Shown piece after piece: positions 1-9,169 of a stretch of 64,000 nt of DNA; the first letter of the stretch is position 1; every line of letters begins with the position of its first letter. This stretch comes from Mesorhizobium sp. B2-4-3. Lineage in GTDB: Bacteria > Pseudomonadota > Alphaproteobacteria > Rhizobiales > Rhizobiaceae. The notes under the pieces are model-generated. The model saw only the letters and a list, made by a program, of their open reading frames with translations. It did not search any database and was not told the DNA's origin. The DNA lies in NCBI RefSeq assembly GCF_006442815.1, contig NZ_VFVL01000010.1:106515-170514 (forward strand). The letters run 5' to 3'. Both the position numbers and the translations under genes were made by a program.

Positions 1-670
1 AGACCGTGAGGTTGGGAAACTCTTCGCTCAGCACCGAACGAAAACCCATCTCGCGCTCCTCGTGGCCGCGATAGGAGCGCGACCCGACCACCATCGCCAG
101 ATGTCCTGTACGGCCGCCGAGGAAGCGGCCCATCAGCAGCGCCGCGGTGCGACCCGCTACCCGGTTGTCGATGCCGACATAGGCCGAGCGGGGTGCCGCC
201 GGCACATCCGAGATCAGCGTGACCAGCCTGATCCCGGCATCGACCAGCTCGCGCAGGATGTTGCGCGTGCGCGGGTGGTCGACGGCGATGACGCCGACAC
301 CGTTGGCTTTGAGCGACAGATTCTCGACAGCGCCCTGCAGAGCGGCCGGCGAAATACCGGCAAGGTTGTGGATGCGGCAGGAGGCGACCAGTGGCAGGCG
401 TGCCGCATAATCCTCGATGTGATGCGCAAGATCGGCCATGAAGCCATTGGACCCGATCGGCAGGAAGAATTCGAGATGCGCCGGCTTCGACGGCAGCACG
501 ACCTGATCGAGCGTCGGCAGATAGCCGAGCTGCTTGGCCGCCTCCATCACCCGCTGCCGGTTGGCAGCGCTTGCCCCCGGCCGGTTGTTGAGCACCCTGT
601 CGACGGTCGCGGTCGACAGGCCGCAGCTTCTGGCGATGTCGGCTACCGTGGCTTTCATGAGTCCAGTCAT
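1..670 (-). CDS. LacI-family transcriptional regulator (C-terminus cut by window edge)
   Basis: The reverse strand reads MTGLMKATVADIARSCGLST, followed by TVDRVLNNRPG, which is a LacI helix-turn-helix and hinge-helix region at residues 5-50. A periplasmic-binding-protein-like sensor domain follows. The reading frame stays open to base 1, so the C-terminal third is missing. Two starts are possible, ATG at 670 or ATG at 658; LacI proteins usually begin close to KATVADIA, which favours 658. It is the last gene of a minus-strand run behind the sugar ABC genes, 77 bp after the ATP-binding gene, and is probably their local repressor with a sugar as inducer. The ligand cannot be read from the sequence. 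Confidence 0.85.
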   Translation of the reverse strand, partial: MTGLMKATVADIARSCGLSTATVDRVLNNRPGASAANRQRVMEAAKQLGYLPTLDQVVLPSKPAHLEFFLPIGSNGFMADLAHHIEDYAARLPLVASCRIHNLAGISPAALQGAVENLSLKANGVGVIAVDHPRTRNILRELVDAGIRLVTLISDVPAAPRSAYVGIDNRVAGRTAALLMGRFLGGRTGHLAMVVGSRSYRGHEEREMGFRSVLSEEFPNLTV

Positions 671-747
671 AGGATGGGAAGCGAGCCCCTGTCAGGACAA
701 TTCAACGTCAGGCCAAACCGACGCCGGGCCAAATCGACGCCAGACCG

Positions 748-1542
<795 letters not shown>

Positions 1543-1545
1543 GGT

Positions 1546-2532
1546 TCAGGTCCCTGCCTGGTGACGGCGCTCGAGCCATGAATGCAGCGCCATCATGCCG
1601 AGGATGATCGCGCCGATGAAGATGTTGTAGGCAAGCCCCGGCACGCCGATCAGCACGATGCCGTTGCGCATGACGCGCAGGATCAGGATGCCGAGCACCG
1701 TGCCGATGATGGTGCCGCGCCCGCCGGTCAGCGCCGTGCCGCCGATCACCACCATGGCGATGACCTCGAGCTCGTAGCCGGTGCCGCTGTTGGGGTTGGC
1801 CGCGGACGTGCGCAGCGACGAGATGACGCCGGCGAGCGACGCCATCACCGCCGACAGGATGAACAGGCCGACCTTGACGCGGTTGACGTTGACGCCGCGC
1901 GCGCGGGCCGCGTTCGGATTGCCGCCCGCCGCCTGGATCCAGTTGCCGGTGCGGCTCTGCGTCAGCACATAGCCGAGCACGATCGCAGCGCCGATGAACC
2001 AGAACAGCGAGGCATAGATGCGGAACGGTCCGACATAGAAGTCGCCGACCAGGATGTTCGCCAGCCAACTGCCTTCCGCGCTCCAAGTGCGCTGCGGGAA
2101 GCCGTCGGTGATGAACAATGCCGTGCCGCGCACGACCAGCAGCATGCCGAGCGTCACCAGGAAGGACGGGATCTTGAGCTGGGTGACGAACCAGCCATTC
2201 ACCAGCCCGACCAGGGCGGCGACGATCAGCGCGATCAGCAGGCCCATCTCCAGCGAAGTGACGCCGCTGTTGAAGAGCGTCCACATCAGCACCGGCGAGA
2301 AGCCGAACAGCGAGCCGACCGAGAGGTCGAATTCTCCGGATGTCATCAGCAAGGTCATCGCCAGCGCGATCAGGCCGAGCTCGACGGTGAAGGCCAGGAT
2401 GTTCGAAATGTTCTGCGGCGACAGGAAGTCGGGATTGATGCCCCAGAAGACGACGAGTTCGACGACGAGCAGCACCAGCGGACCGAATTCCGGCCGCGCG
2501 ATCAGACGTTGGACGAAGGAATGATTTTCCAT
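1546..2532 (-). CDS. Sugar ABC transporter permease (RbsC/FrcC family)
   Basis: This 328-residue, very hydrophobic protein has about nine or ten membrane segments and belongs to the BPD_transp_2 (ribose/xylose/fructose) permease family. The stretch MTLLMTSGEFDLSVGS carries the family's typical (E/D)IDLSVGS-like motif. The ATG at 2532 was chosen because MENHSFVQRLIARPEFGPL looks like the N-terminal tail before the first membrane segment; the frame stays open further upstream but that would run into the intergenic region. It lies between the binding protein gene (95 bp upstream) and the ATPase gene (3 bp downstream) and forms the channel of that importer. Confidence 0.9.
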   Translation of the reverse strand: MENHSFVQRLIARPEFGPLVLLVVELVVFWGINPDFLSPQNISNILAFTVELGLIALAMTLLMTSGEFDLSVGSLFGFSPVLMWTLFNSGVTSLEMGLLIALIVAALVGLVNGWFVTQLKIPSFLVTLGMLLVVRGTALFITDGFPQRTWSAEGSWLANILVGDFYVGPFRIYASLFWFIGAAIVLGYVLTQSRTGNWIQAAGGNPNAARARGVNVNRVKVGLFILSAVMASLAGVISSLRTSAANPNSGTGYELEVIAMVVIGGTALTGGRGTIIGTVLGILILRVMRNGIVLIGVPGLAYNIFIGAIILGMMALHSWLERRHQAGT

Positions 2533-2627
2533 TGAACCCGCGACGTAAGCGCGGCCGTCCGATGGGGACGGCGCGGGGAGAAGGAAAAACGGTCGCGACA
2601 GGGGTGTCGCGACCGTTCGCTTGAGGA

Positions 2628-3560
2628 TTACTTGCCAGACAGGATCTTGTCGTAGACGCCGGCGGTGTCCTTCTCGTAGAGCGCGCCGGTGATGACGTTG
2701 AAGCCCGGAGGAATGCCGCTGGCGGCCATGTTGGCCATCGACAGCGCGATATAGCTGGTCGCCTGCGGGTCCTGCCACTGCCCGGCATTGACGTAGCCAT
2801 TCAGCACTTCCTGCGTGGTGTCGAGCGAGTTGCCCCAGCCGACGACCGGGATTTCGCCCGGCTTGACGCCGGCCTGGTCGAACACGCGCTTGATCGAGCC
2901 GGTGACGAGGTCGCCGAGGCCGATGATCGCCTTCACCTTGCCCTTGTGCGCGGTGAGGTAATCGACCATGCGGTTGATCGCTTCGGCCTGGTCGAGCGTC
3001 GCCTCGGTCACCTCATAGGTGATGCCCGCCGGCTCGAACACGCTCTTGATGCCTTCCTCTTCCTGCACCCCATAGGTGGCGCCGGGGATCTCGACCGGCA
3101 TCCAGACGAAGTCGCCCTTCTTCACCAGGCCCTTGTCGACCAGATACTGCGCCCAGTGCTTGCCGAAGGTGACGTTGTCGCCGCCGACATAGGCGTTGAA
3201 GCTGGCTTTCGGATCGGGCGTGTTGAAGTTGACGATCGGGATGTTGGCCGCGCGCGCTTCCTTGACGATCTCGACAAGGCTGCCCGGATCGGGGCTGGTG
3301 GTGACGATGCCATCGGCCTTGGCCGAGATGGCGGCGCGGACAGCCTCCTGCTGCGAGGCCACGTCGCCATTGTGGAACGAGGTGTTCACCTTGTTGCCCG
3401 TGTCGCTCGCCCATTGCTTGGCGCCGGCCAGGAAGTAGGTCCAGACCGGATCGGCCGGGCCGCCATGCGAAATCCAGTAGAACGTCTTGGCCTCGGCCAT
3501 CGCCGGAATGGCGAGTGCCGCGATCAAGCCAAGCACGAGCAGTCTTAGCCGCGAAAGCAT
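2628..3560 (-). CDS. Periplasmic sugar-binding protein of ABC transporter
   Basis: This 310-residue protein begins with a signal peptide (MLSRLRLLVLGLIAALAIPA, cleavage near AEAK), followed by a Peripla_BP_4 (ribose/galactose type) fold with motifs AAISAKADGIVTTSPD and IVNFNTPDP. The start at 3560 has a good Shine-Dalgarno (GGGAGGA) six bases upstream. It is the only binding protein in a cluster with two permeases and two ATPases. The 209 bp upstream of it, after the first permease gene, show no clear promoter. It acts in the periplasm and delivers a sugar to the permease at 1546-2532, and perhaps to the one at 3770-4804 too. Confidence 0.9.
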   Translation of the reverse strand: MLSRLRLLVLGLIAALAIPAMAEAKTFYWISHGGPADPVWTYFLAGAKQWASDTGNKVNTSFHNGDVASQQEAVRAAISAKADGIVTTSPDPGSLVEIVKEARAANIPIVNFNTPDPKASFNAYVGGDNVTFGKHWAQYLVDKGLVKKGDFVWMPVEIPGATYGVQEEEGIKSVFEPAGITYEVTEATLDQAEAINRMVDYLTAHKGKVKAIIGLGDLVTGSIKRVFDQAGVKPGEIPVVGWGNSLDTTQEVLNGYVNAGQWQDPQATSYIALSMANMAASGIPPGFNVITGALYEKDTAGVYDKILSGK

Positions 3561-3769
3561 TCGATTCCTCCCATGTTGAAACTCTCCTCCTGGATCGGCG
3601 CGATGCGCCTTGGAACCCGCATCTCCTGCCAGCGCCGACCGGAACGTCCAGAGCATTCTCTTTTTCGGGCGGTGGCAAGCCTCCATCGCCAGTGGATGTT
3701 GGCACAGGCGCGCACGCCATCACCAATCCCATCAGATTGCATCAGCAACGGCGATATTTCTGTCAGGGG

Positions 3770-4804
3770 TCAGCCGCGCTTGCCGGCCTGCCTGCGTTCG
3801 GCGCGATGGCTGCGCCAGATCCTGCCGATCCGGTCGGCCGCAAGTGCCGCGACCAGCAGCGCGCCGACGGCGAAGCTCGCCCATGCGCTGCCGATGCCGA
3901 GCAACGCCATGCCGTTCAAAACGACCTGGATCACCAGCGCGCCGATCGCTGCCCCGACGACGCTGCCATGGCCGCCCGACAATCGCGTGCCGCCGAGCAG
4001 GGCCGCTGTTATGGCGAACAGGGCGAAGCCATTGCCGTCGGCGGGCGCGATCGTGCCTTGCGCGCCCAGGTGAATGACGCCGGCGAGCCCGGCGACCGCG
4101 CCCATCAGGGCCAGCGCCGTCAGCCGTACGGTGGCCGTCGCGATGCCGGCATGGGCGGCCGCTTCCGGATTGCTGCCAGTCGCCTGCGCGCGGTAGCCGA
4201 AACGGGTGCGGTGCAGGACGATCTGCAGGGCGGCGGCCAGCAGGACGAAGATCGCGACACTTGCCGGCACCATGCCGAAAGCCTTGCCGGAGAGCGTCGA
4301 GAAGAAACTGCCGTCGCCTGCCGGCGGAGTGATCGCTTGTCCTTTGCCGATGACCGACGACAGGCCGTCGGCCATCCACCAGCTGCCGAGCGTCACCGCG
4401 ATCACCGGCACCCGCAATGCCTGCGCAAGCAGGCCATTGACGAGGCCGATGCAGGTGCCGAGCGCGATGCCGGCGAGCACCGAAAGCCAAGGGTCGGTCC
4501 CGGCCGCGATCAGAACTGCCGCCGCGACAGCCGCAAGGTGGAACACGGCGCCGACCGACAGGTCGATCTCGCGGATTGCGAGCACGAACACCATGCCGAT
4601 GGCGGCGATGCCGGGAAGGGCAGCCTGCTCGACCAGCACCAACAGATTGGCGGGTTCGAGGAACGGCCGATGCAGCCAGCCGAGCAGCCCGACAAGCACG
4701 GCCAGCGCGACGACCACACCGGTCTCGGACGGCAGCCGAAAGTCCGGTTTCGCCTTCGGCGTCGCCGATCCGGCCAGGCGTGGGCTGGTGTCGGCGCTCG
4801 TCAT
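3770..4804 (-). CDS. Second sugar ABC transporter permease (RbsC family)
   Basis: This 344-residue membrane protein of the RbsC/XylH type has the motif MVFVLAIREIDLSVGAVFHL at about 90-110 and a long glycine/alanine-rich membrane segment set. Its ATG overlaps the stop of the upstream ATPase gene by four bases (ATGA), so the two are translationally coupled. A cytoplasmic N-terminal tail of about 25 residues precedes the first membrane segment. It pairs with the double-domain ATPase at 4801-6345. There is no dedicated binding protein next to this pair; the nearest is the one starting at 3560. Confidence 0.9.
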   Translation of the reverse strand: MTSADTSPRLAGSATPKAKPDFRLPSETGVVVALAVLVGLLGWLHRPFLEPANLLVLVEQAALPGIAAIGMVFVLAIREIDLSVGAVFHLAAVAAAVLIAAGTDPWLSVLAGIALGTCIGLVNGLLAQALRVPVIAVTLGSWWMADGLSSVIGKGQAITPPAGDGSFFSTLSGKAFGMVPASVAIFVLLAAALQIVLHRTRFGYRAQATGSNPEAAAHAGIATATVRLTALALMGAVAGLAGVIHLGAQGTIAPADGNGFALFAITAALLGGTRLSGGHGSVVGAAIGALVIQVVLNGMALLGIGSAWASFAVGALLVAALAADRIGRIWRSHRAERRQAGKRG

Positions 4805-6345
4805 GCGGCGTTCCTTTGACTGGTCGTTGCCGGCTCACGTGCCGGCGCCGCCGTATCGCCGGTGATCAGCTTGCGAAGGGTCGCGGCGTCCATCTCGGAG
4901 CCGGCGACTTCGCCAGCCAACCGGCCGTCGCGAAAGGCGATGACGCGGTCGCAAAGCCCGGCCAGTTCGGACATCTCGCTCGAATGCATGAGCACGACGC
5001 AGCCGCTGGCGGCCATTTGCCGGACCAGCCCATAGATTTCCTGCTTGCTGCCGATGTCGATGCCGCGCGCCGGCTCGTCGAGCAGCACGACCTGCGGGCC
5101 GATCTCCAGCCATCTGCCGAGAGCCACCTTTTGCCGGCCGCCCGCCGACAAGGAACCGGCAAGCTCGTCGCTGCCGCTTCGAATGCGCAGCGCCTCGACC
5201 AGCCGCGCCGCGCGCTCGGCTGCCGCCTTCGGCGAATACCAGCGACGACCCCAGTCGCGCGCGCCGAGCACCACGCTGGAGAGGTTGAAGGCGATGGATT
5301 TGTCGGCCATCACGCCGTTGCCGGCATGGCTGGAGATCAGGCAGATGCCGCGCCGCGCGGCCTCGGTGCGGGTCTTCGGCAGGCCGTCCCCGTCGGGAAA
5401 GCGCACCTTGCCCTTGCGCGCCCTGCGTTGGCCGAACAGCATGGCAAGAAGATCCGACGCGCCGGAGCCCCGAAGGCCGGCGAGGCCGACGATTTCGCCG
5501 GCGCGGGCGCTGAACCCGACGCCGGCGAGCCGACCGCCGCTCAGGCCGGAAACGGTGAGTTGCGGCCGCAGCGTGCCGGCGACGTTGGACAGCGATCGCA
5601 AGGGCAGCGGGAAGAGCGTCAGGCCCAGCTGACCGATCATCGCTTCCTCGGTCGCCGTCAGGTCGGACCGTGGCTTGGAAAGCACGTCGCGGCCGTTGCG
5701 GATGACGCTGACCTGGTCGGCGAGCGCGAGCGCTTCCTCCAGCCTGCTGGTCAGATAGAGCATTGTCATGCCACGCGCCTTCAGCTCGCGCAGCACCGCA
5801 AACAGCCTGTCGCCCTGGCTTCGGTCGAGAGCCTCGCACGACTCGTCCAGCACGAGCAGCCTCGGATGATCGAGCAGCGCGCGGGCAATGCCGACAAGCT
5901 GCCGTTCGGCAGCGCCGAGCTCGCCAAGCGGCGCGCCGACATCGACCGCGAGGCCGAGCTGGCGCAACAGCGCAAAACTGCGCGCCTGCATCTCGCGGCG
6001 CGAGACCAGGCCGCTCCGCAACGGTTCGCGATTGACGAACAGATTGGCGAGAACCGACCGGTCGGGGAACAGCGCGGATTGCTGCAGCGCCACCGCAATT
6101 CCGTGCTTGCGCGCGGCGCTCGGGCTGTCGATGGCAACGCTGTGGCCGTCGATTTCGATCGCGCCGCTATCTGCCCGCTCGATGCCGGCCAGGATCCGGG
6201 CCATGGTCGACTTGCCGGCGCCGCTTTCGCCGACGATGGCATGGATCGTGCCCCGCTCCGCGGCAAGGCTCACATCTTCGAGCGCGACAAAGCCGCCAAG
6301 GCGCTTGGCGAGGTTGCGCACCGAGATCAGCGGCGAATCGGACAT
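4801..6345 (-). CDS. Sugar ABC transporter ATP-binding protein, double-domain (RbsA/AraG-like)
   Basis: This 514-residue protein has two fused ABC domains. The first has Walker A GESGAGKST at 39-47 and Walker B LLVLDES, but its signature reads LGAAERQ instead of LSGGQ. The second has a degenerate P-loop (GLRGSGASD), as is usual in the C-terminal half of RbsA-type proteins, with a recognisable LSAGGRQ signature and VVLLDEP Walker B. It is the first gene of the minus-strand run and overlaps the permease gene behind it. The altered N-terminal signature is worth noting because that half normally does the hydrolysis in this family. Confidence 0.9.
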   Translation of the reverse strand: MSDSPLISVRNLAKRLGGFVALEDVSLAAERGTIHAIVGESGAGKSTMARILAGIERADSGAIEIDGHSVAIDSPSAARKHGIAVALQQSALFPDRSVLANLFVNREPLRSGLVSRREMQARSFALLRQLGLAVDVGAPLGELGAAERQLVGIARALLDHPRLLVLDESCEALDRSQGDRLFAVLRELKARGMTMLYLTSRLEEALALADQVSVIRNGRDVLSKPRSDLTATEEAMIGQLGLTLFPLPLRSLSNVAGTLRPQLTVSGLSGGRLAGVGFSARAGEIVGLAGLRGSGASDLLAMLFGQRRARKGKVRFPDGDGLPKTRTEAARRGICLISSHAGNGVMADKSIAFNLSSVVLGARDWGRRWYSPKAAAERAARLVEALRIRSGSDELAGSLSAGGRQKVALGRWLEIGPQVVLLDEPARGIDIGSKQEIYGLVRQMAASGCVVLMHSSEMSELAGLCDRVIAFRDGRLAGEVAGSEMDAATLRKLITGDTAAPAREPATTSQRNAA

Positions 6346-6405
6346 TCAGGCGGCCCCCCGACCGCGATGCGATCTTGGAGCGGATCGCGCCCGTAGTCAC
6401 CTGTA

Positions 6406-6425
6406 TTTCATAAAAAATTAATGAA
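6406..6425. promoter_or_regulatory. Inverted repeat TTCAT-N9-ATGAA upstream of ATPase gene
   Basis: TTCAT at 6407-6411 and ATGAA at 6421-6425 form an inverted repeat in an AT-rich island, 60 bp upstream of the minus-strand gene starting at 6345. It resembles, without matching in spacing, the TTTCA/TGAAA sites near 7750 and 9130. An operator function is an inference. Confidence 0.3.
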
Positions 6426-6449
6426 GGAAGCCGGCCTTGACCGATGTCT

Positions 6450-7607
6450 TCAGAGAAGGCCCGCCCTGGCCAGGTCGCGCATCAGGTGGCTGGCGCCGTA
6501 GGTCCAGTGCGGACAGTCCGGCGACAGGCGCACACGGTTGGTGAGCGCGCCGAGCTTCTCCGACGAGATGGTGACGATGTCGCCGACCTTGTGGGTAAAG
6601 CCCTTGCCCTTCTCGCCGCGATCCTTCGACGGCACGAACATGGTGCCGAGATAGAGCGCCAACCCGTCCGGATACTGGTGATGCGGCCCCATAGCGGCCT
6701 TGACCAGCTCTTCCGGCGAGCGGCTGATTTCCGCCATCGAGCTCGCGCCCTGCAGCGAGAAGCCGTCCTCTCCCTCGACGCCGAGCCGCACCGTGGCGCG
6801 CTTCACGTCGGCGATCGAAAACGTCTCGTCGAACAGCCGGATGAAGGGGCCGAGCGAAGCGGAAGCGTTGTTGTCCTTGGCCTTGCCGAGCAGCAGCGCC
6901 GAGCGCCCCTCGACGTCGCGCAGGTTGACGTCGTTGCCGAGCGTGGCACCGACGATCCGGCCCGAGCTATCGGCGATCATGGCGATCTCCGGCTCTGGAT
7001 TGTTCCAGGTGGAGACCGGATGCAGTCCGACATCGGCGCCGAAGCCGACCGAGGCCATCGGCTGGCATTTGGTGAAAATCTCGGCATCCGGGCCGATGCC
7101 CACCTCCAGATATTGCGACCAGGCGCCGCGCGAAATCAGCTTGGCCTTGATCTCCATCGCTTCCGGCGAGCCGGGCTTGAGCTTCGACAGGTCGTGGCCG
7201 ATCAGTCCGGCGATGTCGGCGCGGATGGCGTCGGCCTTTTCGGCCGAGCCGCGCGCCTGTTCCTCGATGACGCGCTCGAGCAGGCTGACGACGAAGGTGA
7301 CGCCGGAGGCCTTCACCGCCTGCAGGTCGACGGGCGAAAGCAGGATCGGCTTCTTCGCATCGCGTTCGGCTTCGAAGCTGTTGGCCGCGATCTCGGCGAG
7401 CGCGCCGATCGCCTTGCCCTTGGCCGAGCGCAGATAGCCGGTCGGATCCTTCAGCTCGCAGACATCGCGCACCGTGGGCGCCGCGCTCGAGGTGATGTCG
7501 ATGACCTGGCCGTCGCGCACCGTGACCACCAGCGGATGGGAAGCTTCGCTTGTCCTGGCGCGGCCGACGAAAATTCCATCGGCGGGCAGGCGAGTCGGAT
7601 CGGTCAT
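6450..7607 (-). CDS. Fumarylacetoacetate hydrolase-family protein (probable 2-keto-3-deoxy sugar-acid dehydratase)
   Basis: This 385-residue protein has a C-terminal FAH fold. The metal-binding and catalytic region is visible as WNNPEPEIAMI, followed by GATLGNDVNLRDVEGRSALL. The length and the presence of a large N-terminal part fit the 2-keto-3-deoxy-D-xylonate/L-arabinonate dehydratase subgroup (XylX/KdxD-like) rather than true fumarylacetoacetase. ATG at 7607 was chosen because GAGAGGA lies nine bases upstream. It stands directly upstream of the sugar ABC genes in the same direction, 104 bp away, so an oxidative sugar pathway is a fair inference, but the substrate cannot be proven from sequence. 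Confidence 0.8.
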   Translation of the reverse strand: MTDPTRLPADGIFVGRARTSEASHPLVVTVRDGQVIDITSSAAPTVRDVCELKDPTGYLRSAKGKAIGALAEIAANSFEAERDAKKPILLSPVDLQAVKASGVTFVVSLLERVIEEQARGSAEKADAIRADIAGLIGHDLSKLKPGSPEAMEIKAKLISRGAWSQYLEVGIGPDAEIFTKCQPMASVGFGADVGLHPVSTWNNPEPEIAMIADSSGRIVGATLGNDVNLRDVEGRSALLLGKAKDNNASASLGPFIRLFDETFSIADVKRATVRLGVEGEDGFSLQGASSMAEISRSPEELVKAAMGPHHQYPDGLALYLGTMFVPSKDRGEKGKGFTHKVGDIVTISSEKLGALTNRVRLSPDCPHWTYGASHLMRDLARAGLL

Positions 7608-7745
7608 GGCATCATTCCTCTCAATTTTCGTGCGCGGCACTTTTCCCCGATTTCGCGGAAACGTCTATCCCGCCAGCCGCAACATTTATGACCACGCATG
7701 TGCGCTGTCACACAGCCACAGCCGAACTGGCCCATCGAAGCGCTC

Positions 7746-7778
7746 TTTCAAATTTATGAAATCGGCAATAGGATTTCA
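7746..7778. promoter_or_regulatory. Putative operator TTTCA-N6-TGAAA-N12-TTTCA
   Basis: TTTCA (7746-7750), TGAAA (7757-7761) and TTTCA (7774-7778) form a perfect 5-6-5 inverted repeat with an extra half site. The same arrangement recurs at 9128-9161. It sits between the divergent FAH-family gene and the FAD oxidoreductase gene and overlaps the annotated ATG of the latter. Which regulator binds is unknown; the XRE-cupin protein encoded at 12075-12677 is a candidate. Confidence 0.45.
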
Positions 7779-9087
7779 CGAAGTTCCACGCGTAGGTGAC
7801 CTCTTGGCCGCAGCCTTTTCCGATCCGATCTGGCGAAAGCCCCAGGCGGCCACGGCGTTCCAGTCCGAGCTTTCGGCCGGCGGCACGCTTGACACGGTCA
7901 TCGTCGGCGGCGGCATCATGGGGCTATCGACCGCGCTGCATGCGGCGCGCGCGGGGCTTTCCATTCAGGTGCTTGACGCCTGCGCGATCGGGCAGGGCGC
8001 TTCGGGCCTCAATGGCGGCCAGGTCATTCCAGGCCTCAAATACGATCCGGAATGGCTGATCGGGCATTTCGGCAAGGAGCGCGGCGAAGCCCTGGTCGAT
8101 TTCGCCGCCTCGACGGCCGATGCCGTGTTCGATGTGATCCGCGACGAGAAGCTGGCCGTGCCGTTCACGCGCAACGGCTGGATCCAGGCGGCCCACACCG
8201 AGACCGCCTTAAAGGCAGCCGCTAACCGCGATCGCCAATGGCGCTCGCGCGGCGCCGACGTCGAACTGCTCGATCAGGCAGGGATCGCGGCTATGACCGG
8301 CGCCAAGGGCTATCTCGGCGGCTGGCTCGACCGTCGGGCAGGCGTCGTCGATCCGCTATCTTACACGCTTGAGCTTGCCCGCGTCGCCGCGGCCGCCGGC
8401 GTGAAGATCGCCGAGCAGCAAAGGGTGGTGAAACTCGCCAGGGAGGCCGGCGTCTGGCGGGTTTCGACGCAAGGCGGCGCCGAACTGCAGGCCAAGTCGA
8501 TCGTGCTCGCCACCAACGCCTACACGGACGGGCTGTTGCCTGGTCTCGCCCAGACGATCGTGCCGCTGCATTCCTTCCAGGTTGCCACCGCGCCGCTCCC
8601 GGACGAGCTTGCCGCAAGCATCCTGCCGGGCGGACAAGCCGTTTCCGATTCCCGCCGCATCCTCGTCTACTATCGCCGGAGTCCCGATGGCCGAATGGTG
8701 TTGGGCGGCCGGGGCCGCATGGCGCTACCTTCGAACGCCGCGGACTGGGCGCATTGCGAACGCGCGCTCATCCGCCTCTATCCGGCGCTCGCGGGCGTCG
8801 CCATCGAAAAACGCTGGTTCGGCCGCGTGGCGCTGACACCGGATCATCTGCCGCATTTGCATGAGCCGGAAAAGGGCCTGCTCGCCGTCGTCGGCTGCCA
8901 GGGCAGGGGCGTCGGGCTGATGAGCGCGCTGGGCAAGCGCGTGGCGGGCTACCTGGCGAGCGGCGATGCCAGGCAATTGCCGTTCCCGCTCTCGCCGATC
9001 AAGCCGATCCCGTTCCACGCTTTCCGCCAGGTCGGCGTCGCCGCGGCGATCGCCTGGTATCGAATGTTGGACGCCTTCGAGCGCTGA
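7756..9087 (+). CDS. FAD-dependent oxidoreductase, DAO family (PuuB/OrdL-like)
   Basis: This protein of about 443 residues has an N-terminal Rossmann motif TVIVGGGIMGLSTALHAARA with the GxGxxG-like dinucleotide fold, and a C-terminal GCQGRGVGLMSALGKR that contacts FAD in the D-amino-acid-oxidase family. The closest family by feel is gamma-glutamylputrescine oxidase (PuuB/OrdL). ATG 7756 lies inside a putative operator; a TTG at 7804 has AGGTGA four bases upstream and may be the true start, giving 427 residues. It precedes a polyamine-type ABC operon in the same direction by 82 bp, so it probably oxidises an amine or amino acid brought in by that importer. Confidence 0.85.
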   Translation: MKSAIGFHEVPRVGDLLAAAFSDPIWRKPQAATAFQSELSAGGTLDTVIVGGGIMGLSTALHAARAGLSIQVLDACAIGQGASGLNGGQVIPGLKYDPEWLIGHFGKERGEALVDFAASTADAVFDVIRDEKLAVPFTRNGWIQAAHTETALKAAANRDRQWRSRGADVELLDQAGIAAMTGAKGYLGGWLDRRAGVVDPLSYTLELARVAAAAGVKIAEQQRVVKLAREAGVWRVSTQGGAELQAKSIVLATNAYTDGLLPGLAQTIVPLHSFQVATAPLPDELAASILPGGQAVSDSRRILVYYRRSPDGRMVLGGRGRMALPSNAADWAHCERALIRLYPALAGVAIEKRWFGRVALTPDHLPHLHEPEKGLLAVVGCQGRGVGLMSALGKRVAGYLASGDARQLPFPLSPIKPIPFHAFRQVGVAAAIAWYRMLDAFER

Positions 9088-9127
9088 CGCCGAACGAGTG
9101 CGCCGCACAAGCGATTCAGCTTGACAG

Positions 9128-9161
9128 TTTCAGGAATATGAAAAAACATTAGGTGATTTCA
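9128..9161. promoter_or_regulatory. Putative operator TTTCA-N6-TGAAA-N13-TTTCA with TTGACA
   Basis: TTTCA (9128-9132), TGAAA (9139-9143) and TTTCA (9157-9161) repeat the arrangement seen at 7746-7778. A TTGACA at 9121-9126 could be the -35 box, which would place the operator across the promoter. The site ends nine bases before the first permease gene. Confidence 0.45.
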
Positions 9162-9169
9162 GAATTTCG

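Noticed and set aside
4576..6396. Plus-strand open frame of 606 codons opposite the double-domain ATPase
   Set aside because: It has no family features, whereas the opposite strand has intact Walker and signature motifs.
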